From Paenibacillus popilliae ATCC 14706 (GTDB lineage Bacteria > Bacillota > Bacilli > Paenibacillales > Paenibacillaceae): DNA of 64,000 bases. Positions 46,765-55,740 of this stretch are shown piece after piece. How positions within the stretch are numbered: the first letter of the stretch is position 1; every line of letters starts with the position of its first letter. The position numbers were made by a program, and so were the translations under genes. The stretch is from positions 62,001 through 126,000 of the forward strand of contig NZ_BALG01000185.1 in assembly GCF_000315235.1 (NCBI RefSeq), in the 5' to 3' direction. The notes below the pieces were generated by a model. It saw only the letters and a program-made list of their open reading frames with translations, was not told where the DNA came from and searched no databases.

Positions 46765-47059
46765 TGTTTTTGATGAGTGCACCGGATATTGATAAGCTCT
46801 ATACTAAGCATCCGTTCATGGGCTATCGAACGATTGCTTCAATTATGAATTGGGAGAACGATTCGATTTATGAAAATACCGTAAGGCGCTGGATGATTTA
46901 TACGCTATTATAGACTGGTACTCACGTTACATTGTAGACTGGCAATCAGTATGGATGGAGTATGGATGGCAAAGGCCGTGCAACTGCCGATATCGGCATT
47001 GAACAATTTTGGCGCAGCATAAGTATAACGAGATTTATCTAAATGCAATCCACATTTGA
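46764..47059 (+). mobile_element. Decayed IS3-family transposase (OrfB remnant)
   Basis: Fragments in shifting frames match the IS3 OrfB integrase core in order: a first piece with IDKLYTKHPFMGYRTIA (46764-46913), then IDWYSRYIVDWQ, then MDGKGRATADIGIEQFWRSI and KYNEIYLNAIHI ending about 47059. Stops and frameshifts interrupt it, and pieces of the core, including catalytic residues, are missing. It abuts the flippase stop codon. No terminal inverted repeats are evident. Confidence 0.8.
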
Positions 47060-47074
47060 ATAACTCGCATCCAT

Positions 47075-47109
47075 AGGAGAGATGCTGTGCTGGGCTTCTC
47101 CTGTTTTTT
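47075..47109 (+). terminator. Terminator at right edge of the islet
   Basis: AGGAGA and TCTCCT arms with an imperfect GC-containing middle, followed by six T at 47104-47109. Confidence 0.6.
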
Positions 47110-47136
47110 GACGAGAAATGAACCGTGTATTATACT
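47108..47136 (+). promoter_or_regulatory. Sigma-A-type promoter of rimO-pgsA
   Basis: TTGACG at 47108-47113, exactly 17 bases, TATACT at 47131-47136. A leader of about 180 bases without an obvious gene follows before rimO. Confidence 0.75.
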
Positions 47137-47319
47137 GATGAGATAGAAAAGGCGTTTAAATATCGTTGCTTATTCCTAGAATAAATGTAGATGGATAGGT
47201 TATAGGGATACGTAACATCTATCATCGTTTTTGAACCGTGATTTGAATTCATTGGTTATTCAAAGAGCCTTTATTACGGCCTTTAATATTGCTGCTGCAG
47301 ATGGTTGGGGGATGTATAC

Positions 47320-48648
47320 ATGACAGAACAAATCAAAATCGTAACGCTGGGCTGCGACAAGAACTTGGTGGATTCCGAGATGATGTCCGGAATAATGGAT
47401 CAGTACGGGCATGAGTTGGTAGAGAACGCGGAGGATGCAACCGTCATTATTGTTAATACTTGCGGGTTCATCGATGCAGCGAAGGAAGAATCGGTCAATA
47501 CGATTTTGGAACTGGCAGACTTGAAGGAGACCGCCCGCCTGAAGGCGCTCATCGTCTCCGGATGTCTGACGCAGCGATACAAGGAGCAACTGTTGGAAGA
47601 AATGCCAGAGATCGACGGCATCGTCGGCACGGGGGACTTCCACAAAATTAACGAGATCGTCGCCGAAGCGCTTCAAGGCAAGAAGCCGGTCCGCGTTGGC
47701 AATCCGGTATTCAACTATGAACAGATCTTGCCGCGCAAAGTCGCGACGCCGCGTTACACCGCTTATGTCAAAATCGCGGAGGGCTGCGATAACAATTGTA
47801 CCTTCTGCAGCATTCCGATGATGCGGGGCAAATTCCGCAGCCGCTCGATGGAATCGATTCTGACCGAGGTGAAGCAGCTTGCGGAGCAAGGCGTGAAGGA
47901 GATCAGCCTGATCGCCCAGGACTCCACTAACTACGGGATCGATCTGTATGACGGCTTCAAGCTGCCGGCATTAATGAACAAAGTAAGCGAAGTGCCTGGC
48001 GTCGAGTGGGTTCGTCTGCATTATGCGTATCCGGGATTTTTCACGGAAGAGCTAATCGACACGATCGCCACGAATCCGAAGATCTGCAAATATGTTGATA
48101 TGCCGCTGCAGCATAGCGAAGACACGATTCTCAAGCGGATGCGCCGGCCAGGCCGTCAGTGCGATTCCCGCGAGCTGGTACGCAAAATCCGGGCGGGGAT
48201 TCCGGAAGTGGCCCTCCGCACCTCGATTATCGTTGGTTTTCCGGGCGAGACGGACGAAGATTTTGAAAATTTGGCTTCCTTCGTACGCGAGATGAAGTTC
48301 GATCGTCTCGGCGTCTTCTCGTATTCGCCGGAAGAAGGTACGGCGGCAACGCGCCTTCCGGATCATGTGTCGGGTGAAGTGAAGGAATGGCGCGCGAATA
48401 CGCTGATGGAGATCCAGCGCGAAGTATCGAAGAACGTGAACGAGCGCCATATTGGCCGTACGCTGGACGTGCTGGTTGAGCGTTATGACGGTCGTAGTGA
48501 CGTATATATCGGACGTTCGCAGTACGATGCGCCGGAGATTGACGGTGAGGTGTTCATCTCGAACTGCAAATGGAGCATCGGGGAGATCGCTAAGGTCAAT
48601 ATTACGCATGCACTCGAATTTGATTTGGCCGGGGAGGGTGTCTTGTGA
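47320..48648 (+). CDS. rimO: Ribosomal protein S12 methylthiotransferase RimO
   Basis: Radical-SAM enzyme that adds a methylthio group to the conserved Asp of S12. The 442 residues have the N-terminal UPF0004 domain (VTLGCDKNLVDSE with the first cluster Cys), the radical-SAM motif GCDNNCTFCSIP (CxxxCxxC, around 150) and a C-terminal TRAM domain. The S12-type rather than tRNA-type identity rests on GCDKNLVDSE and [13 protein letters not shown]-like core. ATG 47320 follows GGGGGA; a TTG at 47305 is inside the ribosome site. MiaB, its tRNA paralogue, is encoded at 61 kb. Confidence 0.93.
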   Translation: MTEQIKIVTLGCDKNLVDSEMMSGIMDQYGHELVENAEDATVIIVNTCGFIDAAKEESVNTILELADLKETARLKALIVSGCLTQRYKEQLLEEMPEIDGIVGTGDFHKINEIVAEALQGKKPVRVGNPVFNYEQILPRKVATPRYTAYVKIAEGCDNNCTFCSIPMMRGKFRSRSMESILTEVKQLAEQGVKEISLIAQDSTNYGIDLYDGFKLPALMNKVSEVPGVEWVRLHYAYPGFFTEELIDTIATNPKICKYVDMPLQHSEDTILKRMRRPGRQCDSRELVRKIRAGIPEVALRTSIIVGFPGETDEDFENLASFVREMKFDRLGVFSYSPEEGTAATRLPDHVSGEVKEWRANTLMEIQREVSKNVNERHIGRTLDVLVERYDGRSDVYIGRSQYDAPEIDGEVFISNCKWSIGEIAKVNITHALEFDLAGEGVL

Positions 48649-49223
48649 ATCTGGCGAACAAGATCACGTTAACTCGCATATTTCTTGTGCCGATCATGAT
48701 GTTCTTCTTGCTGGTGAATTTTGATTATTTGCCGCCGATTCAGATAGAAGACTTCTATATTACGTACAATCAAATTATTGCTGCCCTTATCTTCATTATT
48801 GCGGCCAGCACCGATGGTGTGGACGGGTATATCGCCCGCAAGCGCAAAATGGTGACGAACCTGGGTAAGTTGCTTGATCCGTTGGCAGACAAGCTGCTGG
48901 TGGCTGCCGTGCTCATCTCGCTGGTTGAGATGGGAAAATGCGACGCTTTGATCGCGATCGTCATCATTAGCCGCGAGTTCGCCGTCACGGGGCTTCGTCA
49001 GGTAGCGCTGCTGGAAGGAACGGTCATGGCCGCGAGCAAGTGGGGGAAATGGAAAACGGCCACCCAAATTACCGCCATCATCGCGATGCTGCTGAACAAC
49101 TTTCCGTTTGTTCTGGTGGGTATTCCGTTCGACGTGATTTCTACCTGGATCGCTGCCATCATTACGATCTATTCGGGTATTGATTATTTTGTCAAAAATA
49201 AAAATGTGCTTCATTACTCGTAG
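48645..49223 (+). CDS. pgsA: Phosphatidylglycerophosphate synthase
   Basis: Makes phosphatidylglycerophosphate from CDP-diacylglycerol and glycerol-3-phosphate, first step to phosphatidylglycerol. The 192-residue membrane protein has the CDP-alcohol phosphatidyltransferase signature from STDGVDGYIARK to NLGKLLDPLADK with all conserved Asp and Gly. GTG 48645 overlaps the rimO stop by four bases (GTGA). Confidence 0.94.
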   Translation: MNLANKITLTRIFLVPIMMFFLLVNFDYLPPIQIEDFYITYNQIIAALIFIIAASTDGVDGYIARKRKMVTNLGKLLDPLADKLLVAAVLISLVEMGKCDALIAIVIISREFAVTGLRQVALLEGTVMAASKWGKWKTATQITAIIAMLLNNFPFVLVGIPFDVISTWIAAIITIYSGIDYFVKNKNVLHYS

Positions 49224-49240
49224 CAGCCTGTCTGCAGGAC

Positions 49241-49290
49241 AATAGGCGCTTTTTCCCGTCTGGACCCGTATGGAAAAAGGCCTATTTTTA
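49241..49290 (+). terminator. Terminator after pgsA
   Basis: AATAGGC and GCTTTTTCC (49241-49256) pair with GGAAAAAGGCCTATT (49272-49286) with one bulged base, followed by TTTA. Confidence 0.75.
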
Positions 49291-49354
49291 CTTGGAAAGC
49301 GTACGGTATGATTCGAATGTGCACTTATGTTGAACAAAAAAGGGATGATGTGGG

Positions 49355-50611
49355 ATGAATGCGGAAATCATTGCCGTAGGTACGGAGCTGCTGCTTGGCG
49401 AAATCGTAAACACGAATGCGCAGTTTATTTCGCAGCAATTGGCGCTGCTTGGCATCGATGTTTATTTTCAGACGGTTGTGGGAGATAATCCGCATCGGCT
49501 TCGCCATGTGCTGGAGATAGCGAGAACCCGCTCGGGGCTCGTTATTTTGACAGGCGGCCTCGGGCCGACGATGGATGATATTACGAAGGATATCGTGGCT
49601 GAGATACTGGAACGCGAGACCTGCTTGGACGAAGCGTCGGTGACCAAGCTGGAGGAAATGTTCTCCCGCCGGGGAACGCCTATGGTGGAGAGCAATAAGC
49701 GCCAGGCGATGGTAATCGAGGGCGCCACGATTCTGCCGAATGAGACGGGGCTTGCGCTCGGCAACGCGCTGCTGACGGACGGCACGGCCTTTATCTTGCT
49801 GCCGGGACCGCCGCGCGAGATGAAGCCGATGTTCGAGCAGGAAGTCATTCCGTGGCTAGACGGCAGCGGATTGCTGAACGAGTCGGTGCTGCATACGCGG
49901 AAGCTCAAGTTCGCGGGAATCGGCGAGTCGAAGCTGGAGGATAGGCTTCGAGACCTGATTGAGACACAGGAGCATACGACGATCGCCACCTATGCGAAGG
50001 AAGGCGAAGTGCTGGTCCGTCTCGCGACGAAGACGGCGGATGAACGGGAAGCAGTACAGCGACTCGGAGAGACGGAGTTGGCGATAATGAGCCGTATCGG
50101 AGAGCATCTGTTCGCAGCGGAGGATATCTCCTTGCCAGAGGCGCTGCTTCAGCTGATGAGCGAGCGGAAGCTTACGCTGTCGGCGGCCGAGAGCTGCACT
50201 GGCGGATTGTTCGCCGGGATGATTACGTCCGTTCCGGGAAGCTCGGATGTGTTCCAGGGAGGCGCTGTCACGTACTCGAACGAGATGAAGGAGCGAATCC
50301 TCGGCGTCCCGCACGAGCTGCTTGAAGGAGAGCAGGCGCCTGGAGCGGTCAGTGCCGAGACGTCGAAGGCGATGGCGGAAGGAATGCAGGAAATCGCGGA
50401 TACCGACTTCTCGATCGCGATTACGGGCGTCGCGGGACCGGGCCATTCCGAACGGAAGACGGTCGGCCTTGTCTATATCGCCATCGCCGAGAAGGGGAGA
50501 GATACACAGGTCGAGGAACTTCGATTGACAGGAGATCGATCGACGATTCGGCTGAGAACCGTAAATGCGGTCATGTATCGGCTATGGACCCGTGTGCGGC
50601 AGCATGGATAA
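49355..50611 (+). CDS. cinA: Competence/damage-inducible protein CinA
   Basis: A 418-residue protein with an N-terminal MoCF-like domain (MNAEIIAVGTELLLGEIVNTNAQFISQQLA; TGGLGPTMDDITKD) and a C-terminal CinA domain with nicotinamide-nucleotide amidase motifs (LTLSAAESCTGGLFAGMITSVPGSS; GAVSAETSKAMAEG; ITGVAGP). Likely recycles NMN; upstream of recA as in many Firmicutes but separated from it by a terminator and a promoter here. Confidence 0.94.
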   Translation: MNAEIIAVGTELLLGEIVNTNAQFISQQLALLGIDVYFQTVVGDNPHRLRHVLEIARTRSGLVILTGGLGPTMDDITKDIVAEILERETCLDEASVTKLEEMFSRRGTPMVESNKRQAMVIEGATILPNETGLALGNALLTDGTAFILLPGPPREMKPMFEQEVIPWLDGSGLLNESVLHTRKLKFAGIGESKLEDRLRDLIETQEHTTIATYAKEGEVLVRLATKTADEREAVQRLGETELAIMSRIGEHLFAAEDISLPEALLQLMSERKLTLSAAESCTGGLFAGMITSVPGSSDVFQGGAVTYSNEMKERILGVPHELLEGEQAPGAVSAETSKAMAEGMQEIADTDFSIAITGVAGPGHSERKTVGLVYIAIAEKGRDTQVEELRLTGDRSTIRLRTVNAVMYRLWTRVRQHG

Positions 50612-50657
50612 GCTTGACTGCTGTGGCGGATGCCGTTACAATTGAACTAACGGAAGT

Positions 50658-50698
50658 ACCGTAGCAAGGCGCCAGTCGCTTTTGCTGCGGTTTTTTTC
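50658..50698 (+). terminator. Terminator between cinA and recA
   Basis: ACCGTAGCAA (50658-50667) pairs with TTGCTGCGGT (50682-50691) with one wobble and is followed by six T. Confidence 0.8.
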
Positions 50699-50769
50699 AT
50701 AAAGAGGGAAGGGGGAAGCTTAATACCGTTCTTCTTGTGGGAATTTAATCCAAATTCCTTCGAGAAAAA

Positions 50770-50783
50770 CGAATGTATGTTCG
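50770..50783 (+). promoter_or_regulatory. LexA (SOS) box of recA
   Basis: CGAATGTATGTTCG matches the Bacillus SOS consensus CGAACATATGTTCG at 12 of 14 positions. It ends 9 bases before the recA -35, a plausible site for repression by LexA. Confidence 0.75.
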
Positions 50784-50792
50784 AAAAAAGGC

Positions 50793-50821
50793 TTGGCAAA
50801 CGGATCGAAAGACGGTATGAT
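50793..50821 (+). promoter_or_regulatory. Sigma-A-type promoter of recA
   Basis: TTGGCA at 50793-50798, 17-base spacer, TATGAT at 50816-50821. Confidence 0.7.
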
Positions 50822-50854
50822 AGATGTATCAAATGGAACAAAGGAAGTGAGTAT

Positions 50855-51913
50855 GTGTCAGATCGCCGTGCTGCTTTAGAAATGGCATTACGCCAAATCG
50901 AGAAACAATTCGGTAAAGGCTCGATCATGAAGCTTGGGGAGTCCAACCATATGCAGGTTGAGATCGTACCGAGTGGATCGTTGGCACTTGATATAGCTCT
51001 TGGAATCGGCGGATTGCCAAGGGGACGAATTATCGAAGTATATGGACCGGAATCTTCCGGTAAGACGACGGTTGCGCTTCACGCGATTGCTGAAGTGCAG
51101 AGGGTTGGCGGACAAGCTGCGTTCATCGACGCGGAGCATGCGCTCGATCCTGCCTACGCGAGCAAGCTTGGCGTCAACATCGACGAGCTGCTTTTGTCCC
51201 AGCCGGATACAGGGGAGCAGGCGCTCGAGATTGCCGAGGCGCTCGTGCGCAGCGGCGCGGTAGACATTATCGTCATCGACTCTGTCGCGGCTCTCGTTCC
51301 GAAGGCGGAGATAGAAGGTGAGATGGGAGATTCTCACGTCGGTCTGCAGGCCCGCCTCATGTCCCAGGCGCTTCGCAAATTGTCCGGGGCGATCAGCAAG
51401 TCCAAGACGATCGCTATCTTCATCAACCAACTGCGCGAGAAGGTCGGTGTTATGTTCGGCAACCCGGAGACGACGCCAGGCGGCCGCGCATTGAAGTTCT
51501 ACTCGACGATCCGGCTGGATGTCCGGCGGGTCGAGACAATCAAGCAGGGTACCGACATGATCGGGAACCGAACACGCATCAAGGTAGTGAAGAACAAGGT
51601 CGCGCCTCCATTCAAGCAGGCAGACATCGATATTATGTACGGCGAAGGGATCTCCCGTGAAGGAAGCATCGTAGATATTGGCACGGAGCTGGACATCATC
51701 CAGAAGAGCGGGGCCTGGTATTCGTTCGAGGGCGAGCGTCTGGGCCAAGGCCGTGAGAATGCGAAGCAATTCCTGAAGGAACATGCGGAGCTCGCTCTGA
51801 CGATCGAGAACAAGGTTCGTGAAGCAAGCAATTTGTCGACGGTGGTCCGGAACCATGCCGAGCATGAGGCTGAGGAGGCTGAGGACGCTCTTGTGCTGGA
51901 GCTGGAATCGTAA
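50855..51913 (+). CDS. recA: Recombinase RecA
   Basis: Strand-exchange ATPase and LexA co-protease. The 352-residue protein starts [28 protein letters not shown], has Walker [30 protein letters not shown] and [20 protein letters not shown] (loop L2), with an acidic tail. Start is GTG 50855 after GGAAGTGAG; the long upstream open frame covers the promoter and SOS box and cannot be coding. recX follows. Confidence 0.96.
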   Translation: MSDRRAALEMALRQIEKQFGKGSIMKLGESNHMQVEIVPSGSLALDIALGIGGLPRGRIIEVYGPESSGKTTVALHAIAEVQRVGGQAAFIDAEHALDPAYASKLGVNIDELLLSQPDTGEQALEIAEALVRSGAVDIIVIDSVAALVPKAEIEGEMGDSHVGLQARLMSQALRKLSGAISKSKTIAIFINQLREKVGVMFGNPETTPGGRALKFYSTIRLDVRRVETIKQGTDMIGNRTRIKVVKNKVAPPFKQADIDIMYGEGISREGSIVDIGTELDIIQKSGAWYSFEGERLGQGRENAKQFLKEHAELALTIENKVREASNLSTVVRNHAEHEAEEAEDALVLELES

Positions 51914-51925
51914 GCCTGTTTCTGG

Positions 51926-51957
51926 AACAAGCGCCTTCCTGTGAGGGTGCTTGTTTT
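51926..51957 (+). terminator. Terminator after recA
   Basis: AACAAGCGCC (51926-51935) pairs with GGTGCTTGTT (51946-51955) including one wobble, then TTG; the T-tract is short, so some read-through into recX is likely. Confidence 0.6.
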
Positions 51958-52069
51958 GTCATGTCCATGTACAAAGGGATGCGGGGGAACCCGAATTCAT
52001 GCGAGGATGCCGCGAAGCCAACGAATCATGGCTTTGCCGACCGATGGCGCAAACAGGAGGAGTAGACGG

Positions 52070-52732
52070 ATGAGCAAGCAGGAATGCGTCGTAACGATTA
52101 TGCGGGTGGAGCAGGATCGAACCCAGCGCGGGCGCTATGTCCTGCATTTCGACAGCGGCGAGTCTCTCAACGTGCATGAGGATGTCATGATCAAGTATCG
52201 TCTTCTTAAAGGAGCGGACATCGCTATCGATATGGTTGACGATATATTGCGGGCTGATGAGGGGAACAAGGCCTATGTGCAGGCGCTGCGCCATCTGCAG
52301 CGCAAGCCGAGAACGAGGATGGAGATCATCCGCTATCTGAGTCAGAAAGGCTATGAAGAAGAGAGCGTGTGGGAGGCCGTCTCGCGTCTGGAGGACGAGC
52401 GCCTGGTAGATGATCGGGCGTACGCCGAGCAGTGGGCATACGAGCGGACGGTGATGCATGCGAAGGGCCGACGCTTCATTGAACAGGAGTTGAAGCAGAA
52501 GGGCGTGCCGGAGCGCCAAATCGCTGCTGCCCTTACTTCCATCGACCCGGAGGAGGAGCGGGACGGGGCGCAGCGCGCTGCCGCCAAGAAATGGCGCCAG
52601 ACGCAGGGCGATCCGCATATGCGGAAGCAAAAAGTGATTGCCTTCTTGCTCCGGCGCGGCTATCCGACAGATCTGGCCTGCCGCGCAGCCGGGGAGGCGG
52701 CGCAGGAGGCCGATGCGGAGGAAGACTTCTAA
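52070..52732 (+). CDS. recX: RecA regulator RecX
   Basis: A 220-residue helical-repeat protein that modulates RecA filaments. Typical RecX repeats are visible: ALRHLQRKPRTRMEIIRYLSQKGYEEESVWEAVSRLEDERLVDDRAYAEQW and RRFIEQELKQKGVPERQIAAAL. ATG 52070 follows AGGAGGAG; the frame is open upstream to 51941 without family sequence. Confidence 0.9.
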   Translation: MSKQECVVTIMRVEQDRTQRGRYVLHFDSGESLNVHEDVMIKYRLLKGADIAIDMVDDILRADEGNKAYVQALRHLQRKPRTRMEIIRYLSQKGYEEESVWEAVSRLEDERLVDDRAYAEQWAYERTVMHAKGRRFIEQELKQKGVPERQIAAALTSIDPEEERDGAQRAAAKKWRQTQGDPHMRKQKVIAFLLRRGYPTDLACRAAGEAAQEADAEEDF

Positions 52733-52775
52733 GCTTGCGACTTCGGTCAAAGAAATTACTCTTCCCGTCATTTGC

Positions 52776-52805
52776 TTGACAATATCTTTTCATGAATAAT
52801 AAAAT
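52776..52805 (+). promoter_or_regulatory. Sigma-A-type promoter of rny
   Basis: Perfect TTGACA at 52776-52781, 18-base spacer, TAAAAT at 52800-52805. Confidence 0.65.
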
Positions 52806-52828
52806 GAATTATGTATCTTTATTATTGC

Positions 52829-52930
52829 GAAATCAGTTTCCACTTCCAGAAATTGATTTCTACATGATTTATTTCGCCAATATTCATGATTTCCGATTGG
52901 CCGCTTTCGGGCGGCGCACGCCTTCGTGCG
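52829..52930 (+). ncRNA. Structured 5' leader of rny (three hairpins)
   Basis: Hairpin 1: GAAATCAGTTT (52829-52839) with AAATTGATTTC (52850-52860), 11 bp with one wobble. Hairpin 2: GCCGC (52900-52904) with GCGGC (about 52910-52914). Hairpin 3: CGCACG (52915-52920) with CGTGCG (52925-52930) around CCTT, directly abutting hairpin 2. No T-run follows, so this is not a terminator. Not a riboswitch class I recognise. Confidence 0.4.
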
Positions 52931-53059
52931 TACACTTCGCCGGCGCTCATGCGTCGGTCCAGTGTCTGAACCTGAATTTTGTAATGAAACACGTGAACAA
53001 CTGAACAAATGAAACCTGTCCCAAGCAGTGCTTGGAGCAACCAACGGGGAGGTGAGGCA

Positions 53060-54607
53060 ATGGAGATGAACATATGGCTCGCACTCGCTCTCGTTGTGGC
53101 CGCATTGATCTTGGGGTTTGGAATCGGGTACCTGATTCGCAAATCGCTTGCTGAAGCGAAGATAACGAGTGCCGAGCATGCCGCAGAGCAGATTATGGAC
53201 AGCGCGCGCAAGGAAGCGGAGGCACTGAAGAAGGAAACGGTGCTCGAAGCGAAGGACGACATCCATAAACTGCGTACCGAAGCAGAGAAAGACATTCGCG
53301 ATCGCCGAAATGAAGTTCAACGTCTGGAAAGACGCGTTGTACAAAAAGAAGAGTCATTGGATAAAAAGCTGGAGTCGTTGGAGCGCAAAGAAGAACAAGT
53401 CGTTACCAAAGAAAAGCGCATCGAAGAGACCCGGCAGCAGGTTGAACGGACGCTGCAGCAGCAAGCTGCGGAGTTGGAACGGATCTCGAATCTGACGATG
53501 GAAGATGCTCGGAGTATCATCCTCTCCAATGTGGAGCAGGAGGTACGGCACGAGACCGCACAGATGATCAAGGATATCGAGCAGCAGGCACGCGAAGAAG
53601 CGGACAAGCGCTCACGCGAGATTATTACGCTTGCTATCCAGCGTTGCGCCGCCGATCACGTAGCAGAGACGACGGTCTCTGTCGTGGCATTGCCGAACGA
53701 AGAGATGAAGGGCCGGATTATTGGCCGCGAAGGCCGGAATATCCGTGCGCTTGAGACACTGACAGGCATCGATCTGATCATCGATGATACGCCGGAAGCG
53801 GTGATACTGTCCGGATTCGATCCGATACGGCGGGAGGTCGCGCGGACGGCATTGGAGAAGCTGGTCGCCGATGGGCGTATCCACCCGGCTCGAATCGAGG
53901 AAATGGTGGAGAAGTCCCGCAAGGAAGTTGACGAGCGGATTCGCGAATACGGAGAACAAGCGACGTTTGAGGTCGGAGTGCATGGCTTGCATCCGGATCT
54001 GATCAAGATTCTGGGACGTCTGAAGTTCCGTACGAGCTACGGTCAGAATGTGCTCAAGCATTCCATGGAAGTGGCATATCTCACCGGCTTGATGGCGGGA
54101 GAGCTGGGCGAAGATGTAACCTTGGCACGCCGTGCCGGGCTGTTGCATGATATCGGGAAAGCACTGGATCACGAGGTGGAAGGATCTCATGTCGAGATTG
54201 GCGTGGAGTTGGCGAAAAAGTATAAAGAACACCCTGTAGTCATTAACAGCATCGCGTCCCATCATGGGGATTGTGAAGCGACATCGGTTATCGCAATGCT
54301 GGTGGCAGCGGCGGATGCGCTGTCTGCAGCCAGACCGGGAGCGCGTCGTGAGACGCTCGAAACCTATATCAAGCGGCTGGAGAAGCTGGAAGACATCACC
54401 GAGTCGTTCGAAGGGGTGGAGAAATCGTACGCCATCCAGGCTGGGCGCGAAGTTCGCGTCATGGTCCAGCCGGATAAGATTGACGATGCGGAAGCGTACC
54501 GACTCGCTCGCGAGATTACGAAGAAAATCGAGAGCGAGCTGGATTATCCGGGTCATATCAAGGTAACGGTAATCCGCGAGACCCGTGCGGTAGAATATGC
54601 GAAATAA
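53060..54607 (+). CDS. rny: Ribonuclease Y
   Basis: Membrane-anchored endoribonuclease that initiates mRNA decay. The 515-residue protein has an N-terminal membrane helix (about 4-27), a long coiled coil (about 30-205), a KH domain with [26 protein letters not shown], and an HD domain with the metal pair in [12 protein letters not shown], then ASHHGD. ATG 53060 lies seven bases after GGAGG; ATG 53066 is an alternative. Partner enzymes PNPase and RNase J are also in this window. Confidence 0.96.
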   Translation: MEMNIWLALALVVAALILGFGIGYLIRKSLAEAKITSAEHAAEQIMDSARKEAEALKKETVLEAKDDIHKLRTEAEKDIRDRRNEVQRLERRVVQKEESLDKKLESLERKEEQVVTKEKRIEETRQQVERTLQQQAAELERISNLTMEDARSIILSNVEQEVRHETAQMIKDIEQQAREEADKRSREIITLAIQRCAADHVAETTVSVVALPNEEMKGRIIGREGRNIRALETLTGIDLIIDDTPEAVILSGFDPIRREVARTALEKLVADGRIHPARIEEMVEKSRKEVDERIREYGEQATFEVGVHGLHPDLIKILGRLKFRTSYGQNVLKHSMEVAYLTGLMAGELGEDVTLARRAGLLHDIGKALDHEVEGSHVEIGVELAKKYKEHPVVINSIASHHGDCEATSVIAMLVAAADALSAARPGARRETLETYIKRLEKLEDITESFEGVEKSYAIQAGREVRVMVQPDKIDDAEAYRLAREITKKIESELDYPGHIKVTVIRETRAVEYAK

Positions 54608-54630
54608 GCAAAAGATATTGCGTAAGTGCG

Positions 54631-54664
54631 AGAAGTGGCCTTCTGGGCCACTTCTCCTGATTTT
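54631..54664 (+). terminator. Hairpin between rny and ymdB
   Basis: AGAAGTGGCC (54631-54640) pairs perfectly with GGCCACTTCT (54646-54655), followed by CCTGATTTT. The T-tract overlaps the ymdB ribosome-site region, so partial termination is likely. Confidence 0.65.
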
Positions 54665-54679
54665 AAGGAGGACCCAATC

Positions 54680-55474
54680 TTGAAAGTCTTGTTTATCGGC
54701 GATATTGTGGGCAATACGGGGCGCAAGGCCGTGAAGCAGCAACTGCCGGAGTTGAAGCAGAAATATAACCCGCATATCATAATCGCCAATGCGGAAAACG
54801 CCGCTGGCGGGCGGGGCGTCACGCGGGCAATCGTAAAGGAGTTCCTTGACCTGGGCGTTCACGGCTTTACGATGGGGAACCATACGTGGGACAACAAAGA
54901 TATTTTCGAGTGGATTGACGAGGAGCTGCGGTTGGTGCGTCCCGCCAATTTCCCGGAAGGAACGCCCGGCAGGGGGTATACTGTCATCAAAGCCAACGGC
55001 AAAGAGCTTGTCATTATCAATTTGCAGGGGCGTACGTTTCTCCCGGCCATTGATTGCCCCTTCCAAAAGGCAGATGACATTTTACAGGGGCTCGGCAAAA
55101 ATCCGCGCGCCATCCTTGTCGATTTCCATGCCGAAGCGACATCGGAGAAGATTGCCATGGGCTGGCATCTCGACGGCCGCGCTTCGCTGGTTGTAGGCAC
55201 GCATACGCATGTCCAGACGAATGATGACACGATACTCCCTAACGGCACGGCCTATTTGACCGATGTCGGCATGGTCGGTTCCCGGGAGGGCGTGCTTGGC
55301 ATGGAGCGGGAAGCGGTATTGCGCAAGTTCAGAACCCAGCTTCCGGTACGGTTCGTCGTCGATGAAGGGAAATGGCAATTCCACGCGCTGGTTGTTGAGA
55401 TTGACGAAGCGACCGGCAAAGCGACGAAGCTGGATAAATTCCGTATTCGCGAAGGTGAGTGGATGATGAGCTAG
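54680..55474 (+). CDS. ymdB: Metallophosphoesterase YmdB (2',3'-cyclic nucleotide phosphodiesterase type)
   Basis: Exactly 264 residues as in B. subtilis YmdB, which is a phosphodiesterase controlling the biofilm/motility decision. Metal-binding segments are FIGDIVGNTGR, NAENAAGG, TMGNHTWDN, VDFHAEATSEK and VVGTHTHVQTND. TTG 54680 follows AAGGAGGA by seven bases. Pairing with rny, as here, is standard and suggests a link to RNA turnover. Confidence 0.93.
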   Translation: MKVLFIGDIVGNTGRKAVKQQLPELKQKYNPHIIIANAENAAGGRGVTRAIVKEFLDLGVHGFTMGNHTWDNKDIFEWIDEELRLVRPANFPEGTPGRGYTVIKANGKELVIINLQGRTFLPAIDCPFQKADDILQGLGKNPRAILVDFHAEATSEKIAMGWHLDGRASLVVGTHTHVQTNDDTILPNGTAYLTDVGMVGSREGVLGMEREAVLRKFRTQLPVRFVVDEGKWQFHALVVEIDEATGKATKLDKFRIREGEWMMS

Positions 55475-55666
55475 GAACAGTTGGAACGCGTTCGGGCCAG
55501 GAGGCGTACAAAGGGGGCTCACCCACGATATGGATTGCCCGCCGCACGGTTTTCCACTACGGTTTTTGCGTGGATAGGCACGGGTTTTCCCGATTGCTAA
55601 CTGTTTTCATGGATAGGAACGAAGCAGCCCGGCCACTGCACCTCCTCGGCGCAGCAACGGAAGATG

Positions 55667-55695
55667 ACAGGAATTTTTGGCTCGCTTGTGAATAG
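55667..55695 (+). promoter_or_regulatory. Sigma-H-type promoter of spoVS
   Basis: ACAGGAATT at 55667-55675 fits the -35 consensus RnAGGAwWW completely, and GAAT at 55690-55693 lies at the right distance (AGGA to GAAT 21 bases). spoVS is a sigma-H gene in B. subtilis. Confidence 0.65.
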
Positions 55696-55740
55696 ATTGT
55701 AATAGTGGAGTCAACCATCATTCCCGAGGAGGTACTTTCC

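Larger units (their letters stand above)
52733..53059 (+). other. recX-rny intergenic region with structured rny leader
   Basis: 327 bases without a gene. It contains a promoter (52776-52805) and then three consecutive hairpins in the roughly 245-base leader: 52829-52860, 52900-52914 and 52915-52930. A second copy of an ATGATTT segment lies between the first and second hairpins. Confidence 0.6.

Noticed and set aside
53612-55066. 484-residue open frame on the - strand over rny and ymdB
   Set aside because: Spans two well-identified + genes and their terminator; no motif of its own.
55459-55695. 78-residue + frame between ymdB and spoVS
   Set aside because: It runs through the sigma-H promoter of spoVS, lacks a ribosome site and looks like no protein family.
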